Of a stretch of 64,000 bases of DNA, positions 59,293-64,000 are shown one piece after another (positions within the stretch are counted from its first letter, which is position 1; each line of letters begins with the position of its first letter). The translations under genes and the position numbers were made by a program. Origin of the DNA: Paenibacillus pinistramenti (GTDB lineage: Bacteria; Bacillota; Bacilli; Paenibacillales; Paenibacillaceae); contig NZ_VAWG01000007.1 of NCBI RefSeq assembly GCF_005869875.1, positions 1 through 64,000 of the forward strand, given 5' to 3'. A model generated the notes under the pieces. The model ran no database searches, was not told where the DNA came from, and was given only the letters and a program-made list of their open reading frames with translations.

Positions 59293-62109
59293 TTAGTTGG
59301 ATTGCGGTTGGATGCCTGTAAGCACTCCTAGCGCTTCTTTCCCGCTGCCCGGCTTATAGCCGGATTCCCGGTAACGGATGCGGCATTCGCCGTCCAGCAC
59401 AAATAGATGCGGATAACCAGCGCTGCCGAGCGGGACTGCTGCTGCAAAAGCCTGCAGGGCTGAGCCATCTTGGTCAAGCACAAAGGCTGCAGTTGACGGC
59501 AGGTCCGGGTAAGAGGAAGCATTCAAGCTGCTGCCCTCCCCGGCCGCATCCGGCTCTCCTATCACAAAAATCACCGGTGCCCCGCAAAGCTCAAAAGCTT
59601 CCGCCAGCTCCGAGGTTTCCCGCAGCAGATGTTTGGTCGGCTCCCGCTCTGGTTCCAGGAAAGCAACCAGTGCGCCTCTGGTCTGGCTAGTATTTGTGCT
59701 GCTGCTGATACCCGTGCTTGTGCTGGTGCCGTTATGGCTTAGGCCGCTGACCGCTTCAGCAAGCGTAAATGTGCTGCCGTCTGCTCCTTCAAACCGCGTC
59801 TGCGGCTCCGCCTGTCCCAGCACCGGAATCTCTTGGTCCGGCTGCTGGAACGTAATCGGCACGGCCGTCTCCCGGCCCGGCAGAACCTCAAAATAAGCGA
59901 ACCGGCCAAGCACGGTGCCGTCTTTGAGCCGGATGCCGGTGGTCATCCGGTATTGGCCGGCCTCTGCTTCCAGCGGGCCGTCGTAGAAATCCTTTTTCGC
60001 GTGGGGGTAGACCAGGGTTTTGTAGCTCCCGTTCTCCAGCCTGGCAAGGGTGAAGTTCTCCCCGTAAGAGGGTTCCGGCGCAGTTGAATTTGAGGGTTCC
60101 GGCGCAGCTGATTTTGGGGGTTCCGGCGCAGCATTCTGCCCGCCTTGAGAATCTCTGTCCACAATCCCGTCCGCATACTGAAGAAACCGGATGCTCCCCG
60201 CTCCGTCGATCCCGGCCGGCTGCTGGCTGGTCCGCGGATGTCCGTCAAACTCCACGTTATGCCAGCCGTTCTCATCTTTGAACTGCGGGTACAGCTCGCT
60301 TGGATGAAGTCTGGCCGGAATGCCGAGACTGCGGCAGACCGCCACAAAGCAAAGATCAACGGAGACAGAGTCCCCCTTCTTCAGCGCAAAGGTGCCGGAA
60401 GGGGCCGCTTTGCCGCGCAGGTGGGTCAGTTCGTCCCGGATTTCCCATTCGCGGTTCAGCCGCTCGGCCAGGGCGAAAGGATTTTTGCGGAAGGCGGCAG
60501 TCTCCTCATCGGTAAAAGCGCTGCGAATCGCCTTGCGGTAAGGCATCAGCATCTCAAACAGCACCCTTGGCCGCAGAATATACCGGATAAAGCTTTCCTC
60601 TTCCTCTGCGTCAGCGTCTGCGTCAGCGTCTGCTTCTGCCTCCCCGCTCAGAACAAGCAAAGCTCCCTCCAAATGATCCTTCAGCACCTCCCGCCCGGTG
60701 TCGGTCAGATCCTTGTCATTCAGCGCCTCCAGCAGATTCAGCGGCCATACGCCGTGCTCAAGAGAATATTCCTCCAGAAACAGGGCGATCTCGCGGCTGT
60801 TCCCGCGGGCTTTCTGCAGCACGCTCCATACGCGGTCCTCCGGCAGCTTCAGCCCCCGGGCAAGCTCCGCCGCGTCGGCTTCGCTCATAAAGCCGGCCTC
60901 ATAAGCGGCCCGGAAGGCGGCCCCTTCAGCCACCCGCTCCTCGTGGCGCCTCTTCGCTTCCCCGGTCAGCGGTTCCCGCTCGGGGTCCGGGATTTCCGGA
61001 GGCGGCACCAGGGTGAAGTCCTCCGACCCCAGCGGCTGGCCTGTCTGATCCAGCACGACTTCTAACCGGCTGGCCCCCTCAGCTGTTAACTGAATCTGCC
61101 CCCAAGCCTCCTCATGGACAGCGCGGACAAGGAGCTCGCCAAAGCCTGTCTTGAAGCTGGCTTCCCCCTGTCCGTCTGTCTTCAGCTGGGCAAGGGGAAA
61201 GAGCTCCGCATAATTATAGAGCTGGAACTGCACCTCGGCGCCCGTAACCGCTGCACCTGCAGCATCCTTGACGCAGACCGTGATGATCCGGGTAGGCGCA
61301 TAATTATCGAGCAGATTTATTTCCGTATGCCACTGGTCGGAATAGGTAATAGCCTCCGGCCCTCCATACTGGGCGGGCACGCGGGAATGCACCAGCATGG
61401 CCCGCCGCGCCGGGCCGCTGAACCAGCCCTGATCCAGCCGCGCTTCCGGCTCACAGGCGCCGATGTAGTGCCATGTGCCGTCCGCCCAGGCCTCGACCCA
61501 GGCGTGGTTGTCGTCACAGTGCGCCCACCTTGGGGTGTAGCACTGCCGGGCCGGAATGCCGATGCTGCGCAGAGCGGCGACAGCCAGCGTGGACTCTTCG
61601 CCGCAGCGTCCCCTTGCATTGCGGATCATGCCGAGCGGCGAGAGCGTTCTGGCGTCGCTGCCGGTGTAGGTCGCTTTTTCATAACACCAGTAATTAGTCT
61701 CAAGAATCGCCTCCTCCATCGGCAGTCCCTGAACACGGGGAGCGAGCTCCTCGTAAATCACTCCGCGGTAGTCCTCGATATTCTCATTGTTCACCCGGTA
61801 AGGCAGCACAAAATGCAGAAAGACAGAATCCGGAATCCGGCTGCCCCAACCGGTCTGCTGCCGGGCCGCAAGGGCGTGGCGGACATGAGAGAGGAACAAA
61901 GCACCGTCATAATCGGCCATATCGTTAAGCGGCATGTAGGCATACAGAAACCGAAGCGCAAAACGCTCTTCGGGCGTAAGCGGCTCATCAAAAATGCCAA
62001 ACAGCTCCTGCCTGCGCGCGGCGCCGATTTCAAGCTTTTCCTTAAACCGCTGCTCCATGTTCTCCAGCTCCTGTTCACTCAGCGCAAACACCGGGGTTTG
62101 CAATTCCAT
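59293..62109 (-). CDS. Large transglutaminase-like protein with degenerate second copy and thioredoxin-like end
   Basis: A 938-residue protein without signal peptide. Residues about 140-225 are a transglutaminase-like domain: C169 in ARGRCGEESTLAVAALRSIGIPAR and H202 in DDNHAWVEAW. An Ig-like segment follows (ITVCVKDAAGAAVTGAEVQF). Near residue 600 a second such fold, DSVSVDLCFVAVCRSLGIPAR, has Ser at the nucleophile position. Between them runs an acidic EADADADADAEEEE tract, and later a repeated PEPS/APEPS segment. The last 130 residues resemble a thioredoxin fold (YPHLFVLDGECRIRYRESGY) without a CxxC. ATG 62109 has GGAGGGAGTGAG before it. Confidence 0.8.
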   Translation of the reverse strand: MELQTPVFALSEQELENMEQRFKEKLEIGAARRQELFGIFDEPLTPEERFALRFLYAYMPLNDMADYDGALFLSHVRHALAARQQTGWGSRIPDSVFLHFVLPYRVNNENIEDYRGVIYEELAPRVQGLPMEEAILETNYWCYEKATYTGSDARTLSPLGMIRNARGRCGEESTLAVAALRSIGIPARQCYTPRWAHCDDNHAWVEAWADGTWHYIGACEPEARLDQGWFSGPARRAMLVHSRVPAQYGGPEAITYSDQWHTEINLLDNYAPTRIITVCVKDAAGAAVTGAEVQFQLYNYAELFPLAQLKTDGQGEASFKTGFGELLVRAVHEEAWGQIQLTAEGASRLEVVLDQTGQPLGSEDFTLVPPPEIPDPEREPLTGEAKRRHEERVAEGAAFRAAYEAGFMSEADAAELARGLKLPEDRVWSVLQKARGNSREIALFLEEYSLEHGVWPLNLLEALNDKDLTDTGREVLKDHLEGALLVLSGEAEADADADADAEEEESFIRYILRPRVLFEMLMPYRKAIRSAFTDEETAAFRKNPFALAERLNREWEIRDELTHLRGKAAPSGTFALKKGDSVSVDLCFVAVCRSLGIPARLHPSELYPQFKDENGWHNVEFDGHPRTSQQPAGIDGAGSIRFLQYADGIVDRDSQGGQNAAPEPPKSAAPEPSNSTAPEPSYGENFTLARLENGSYKTLVYPHAKKDFYDGPLEAEAGQYRMTTGIRLKDGTVLGRFAYFEVLPGRETAVPITFQQPDQEIPVLGQAEPQTRFEGADGSTFTLAEAVSGLSHNGTSTSTGISSSTNTSQTRGALVAFLEPEREPTKHLLRETSELAEAFELCGAPVIFVIGEPDAAGEGSSLNASSYPDLPSTAAFVLDQDGSALQAFAAAVPLGSAGYPHLFVLDGECRIRYRESGYKPGSGKEALGVLTGIQPQSN

Positions 62110-62114
62110 GCGGC

Positions 62115-63155
62115 TCACTCCCTCCACAATTTTCCGTCCTCACGAATATAAAAAGTCCCCGTTCCATCCGCCGACGGCGCGGAAATCTGGAACAAACGGC
62201 TTGTGAGCTCAATGCGCGGCTGAATCCGCTGAACCTCCTCCAGAAAACCGTCTGCAAGCAGGGCTAGATCACCTGAAAAAGCTCCCGTCTCCGCAAACAC
62301 GCTGCGCTGGCGGTAATAAAGGCGTCTCAAATTCCACTTGATGGATTCATCCTCGGGAATTTCAAACGGCCCGGGGCCTTCCTGCTCCGCCGTGAACACG
62401 ACGTACCCCCACAGCTCCGGATAGTGCATGTTGATCAGCCCCTGCGGCGACCAGACCCAGTTATCCTCCGGATACGGCCTGCCGGTATCGGGATTGAGCA
62501 CTTTTTCATACCGGCCGTCCCGGACCTCCGTCCTCCACTCCACCCGCGAGAAGTTCACACGCCAGTGCTGCCCGGGTTCCGGCGGTGCCGGGGCTTGTTC
62601 TCCCGCACACTCCTTCAATGCAGACCACGGCATGGCGACCTCCACGCTCCACATCCGGTTTGCCGCGCCCGGGTTGTTCAATTCCCCGTCAATATAGACG
62701 GCGGTCTGCAGCCCTTGAATATCCCAGCCGTTGACCGGCGGCCCCCCGTCCCGGTAGGGCTTGACGAGCAGCAGATCCCAAACCGTATTCAGCGCGTTGA
62801 TCTCGAACTCGTAATACTGATGGCTGTCGCCGTCCGGATCAATGAAGATTTCAAAGTCGTTATCGTAAAAAATAACCGAATCCCGCTCCGTCAGCGTCGC
62901 CCAGATCTGATCCTCCATCAGCTCGGCCCCAAAGTAAAAATATTCCTCGTCCCACAGCATCTTGACCCGGGTGCGCTTGGCCGGCTTCGGGCGGAGATCG
63001 CCTTCAATATCTACAAAATCGTCCGTCCACTCGGCCTGCTCCCAAAAAGGCTTATCCAGCCGCCCGTCCAGCGCAGGCTTCCCGGCCGCTCTGCGGCACA
63101 GGTAATGCTTGGGTGCAAACGTCAAATTGGGCTCCGGCACTCCGCTTAAGTGCAT
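62115..63155 (-). CDS. Carbohydrate-binding family 9-like protein
   Basis: A 346-residue protein. DGRLDKPFWEQAEWTDDFVDIEGD, KMLWDEEYFYFGAELME and YYEFEINALNTVWDLLLVKPYRDGG are typical of stand-alone CBM9-like proteins. VNFSRVEWR and NWVWSPQGLINMHYPELWGYV complete the domain by about residue 260. The remaining 85 residues (RRLYYRQRSVFAETG) follow in other members as well. No signal peptide is seen. It is coupled to the transglutaminase-like gene, whose start follows its stop by 5 bp. The sugar ligand is unknown. Confidence 0.9.
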   Translation of the reverse strand: MHLSGVPEPNLTFAPKHYLCRRAAGKPALDGRLDKPFWEQAEWTDDFVDIEGDLRPKPAKRTRVKMLWDEEYFYFGAELMEDQIWATLTERDSVIFYDNDFEIFIDPDGDSHQYYEFEINALNTVWDLLLVKPYRDGGPPVNGWDIQGLQTAVYIDGELNNPGAANRMWSVEVAMPWSALKECAGEQAPAPPEPGQHWRVNFSRVEWRTEVRDGRYEKVLNPDTGRPYPEDNWVWSPQGLINMHYPELWGYVVFTAEQEGPGPFEIPEDESIKWNLRRLYYRQRSVFAETGAFSGDLALLADGFLEEVQRIQPRIELTSRLFQISAPSADGTGTFYIREDGKLWRE

Positions 63156-63182
63156 CTGCTCTCCTCCCTTCGTTCATTCCTC

Positions 63183-64000
63183 TTATTGGATCCGGAAAAC
63201 ATGCGCAATCGGGGCTTCACCGCTTCTGAGGCCTTCCGGAAGCACAACTTCAATCCCGCCGCCCGCTGCGCTGAATTCCAGATTGTCCGGCCCGCCGATC
63301 AGATCGACGCGCTGCGCATCCGGCTTCACCGGAAGCAGCAGGCGGTCCGGGATGGGCGACTGCTCATTTGGATAGAGGTGAATCGCATAAACCGTATCGC
63401 CTTTGCGCGTAAACCGCAGGTCGCCCGCCGAATAAGGCTCGCAGATCCGCGTGCCGTAAATGGCTTCCCCGTTGACCTTCAGCCAGGCGCCGAGCCCCTT
63501 CATGCCGGCAATTGCACCCTTCGGCAGTCTGCCGTCCGGCTGCGGGCCGACGTTCAAGGCCAGGTTGCCGCCTTTGGCCACGATCTCCACCAGCAGGTGA
63601 ACGAGCTGCCGCGGGGATTTGTATTTGTCCTCAAAGCCGAAGGAGAAGGAGGTTCCGAGGGTAATGCAGCTCTCCCACGGCACCTGCATCGGTTGCTCCG
63701 GCAGCGTCTGCTCCGGCGTGATCAGATTCTCGTAAGGTCCCCCGACTGTGCGGTCGGCCGTCAGCAGCCAAGGCTGAACTTGGCGGGCCTTCTCCACCAC
63801 CTCGCCCAGCCGGATGTTCTGGCCGCGGCGCCCATTCACCCAGCCGGCATCCAGCCAGAGCACGTCAATCCGCCCGTACCGGGTCATCAGCTCCATGATC
63901 TGGTCGTGCGTAAACTGGACGAACTGCTCCCACAGCCAAGGGTATTTATCCGGGTCATACGAAGGGCCGCGCCACATGTGGCTTCCTCTCTCCATGCCCG
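63183..64000 (-). CDS. Alpha-L-fucosidase (GH29), 5' part outside the window
   Basis: The frame is open at the right edge, so only the C-terminal 272 residues are seen. YDPDKYPWLWEQFVQFTHDQIMELMTRYGRIDVLWLDAGW contains the GH29 nucleophile Asp in WLDAGW. WESCITLGTSFSFGFEDKYKSPRQLVHLLVEIVAKGGNLALNVGPQPDGRLP is the conserved second half of the barrel. The C-terminal beta domain follows. Family 29 enzymes remove alpha-linked fucose. It leads a cluster with CBM9-like, transglutaminase-like and GH18 genes on the same strand. Confidence 0.93.
   Translation of the reverse strand, partial: GMERGSHMWRGPSYDPDKYPWLWEQFVQFTHDQIMELMTRYGRIDVLWLDAGWVNGRRGQNIRLGEVVEKARQVQPWLLTADRTVGGPYENLITPEQTLPEQPMQVPWESCITLGTSFSFGFEDKYKSPRQLVHLLVEIVAKGGNLALNVGPQPDGRLPKGAIAGMKGLGAWLKVNGEAIYGTRICEPYSAGDLRFTRKGDTVYAIHLYPNEQSPIPDRLLLPVKPDAQRVDLIGGPDNLEFSAAGGGIEVVLPEGLRSGEAPIAHVFRIQ

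Overview
The window looks like chromosomal DNA from an endospore-forming Firmicute of the Paenibacillus type. The GC content is moderately high, Shine-Dalgarno sequences of the AAGGAGG class precede most genes, and several gene types are typical of Bacillales: a Spo0E-like phosphatase, YneF, LipL, a bacilliredoxin, a lipoteichoic acid synthase, a LicT-controlled beta-glucoside operon and a BirA-type operator. The genus is an inference from gene content. No rRNA, tRNA, insertion sequence or prophage was recognised.

Positions 1-9957 hold a complete type I-C CRISPR-Cas locus on the minus strand: cas3-cas5c-cas8c-cas7c-cas4-cas1-cas2, then an AT-rich leader, then an array of 28 visible repeats that runs off the left edge. 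cas8c contains an in-frame internal Shine-Dalgarno and TTG start that would give a separate Cas11c small subunit. Two spacers carry recognisable gene starts (SD plus ATG; a YopX-like N-terminus).

Positions 10252-18650 are core genes: uvsE, a small conserved protein, ddl, an amidase-domain protein, acnA, and a YtrA-type GntR regulator with a DUF1648 membrane protein behind a palindromic operator. Positions 19159-23845 are the licT-bglP-bglH operon with two RAT/terminator antitermination switches. Then follow an IclR regulator, an alpha/beta hydrolase, a DUF2935-superoxide dismutase fusion, lipL, folE, yneF, a QueG-HEAT-Ogt fusion, a GNAT gene and a first sodA.

Positions 32738-43660 carry acpS-mutY, an AraC regulator, nadE, a bacilliredoxin, an orphan sensor kinase, an HI0933-type flavoprotein, an MFS exporter divergent from a MarR regulator, and two small unknown genes. 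Positions 43714-47627 hold an ECF vitamin transporter. Its YkoE-type S subunit and double ATPase lie behind a sequence matching the Bacillus biotin-repressor (BirA) operator, while the T subunit sits in a separate unit with a GNAT gene.

Positions 48050-58064 hold a second hydrolase, a Spo0E-like protein, a free-methionine-sulfoxide reductase, a MutS2-like ATPase without Smr domain preceded by a highly structured untranslated region, ltaS, trhO, an Fe-S-type regulator and a second sodA. The right end (58177-64000) is a minus-strand cluster for glycan or protein processing: GH29 fucosidase (cut by the window edge), CBM9-like protein, a large transglutaminase-like protein and a GH18 protein. Oxidative-stress and DNA-repair functions recur: three superoxide dismutases, UvsE, MutY, Ogt, MsrC and bacilliredoxin. 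Short tandem repeats of 12, 15 and 17 bp recur in the intergenic spaces.
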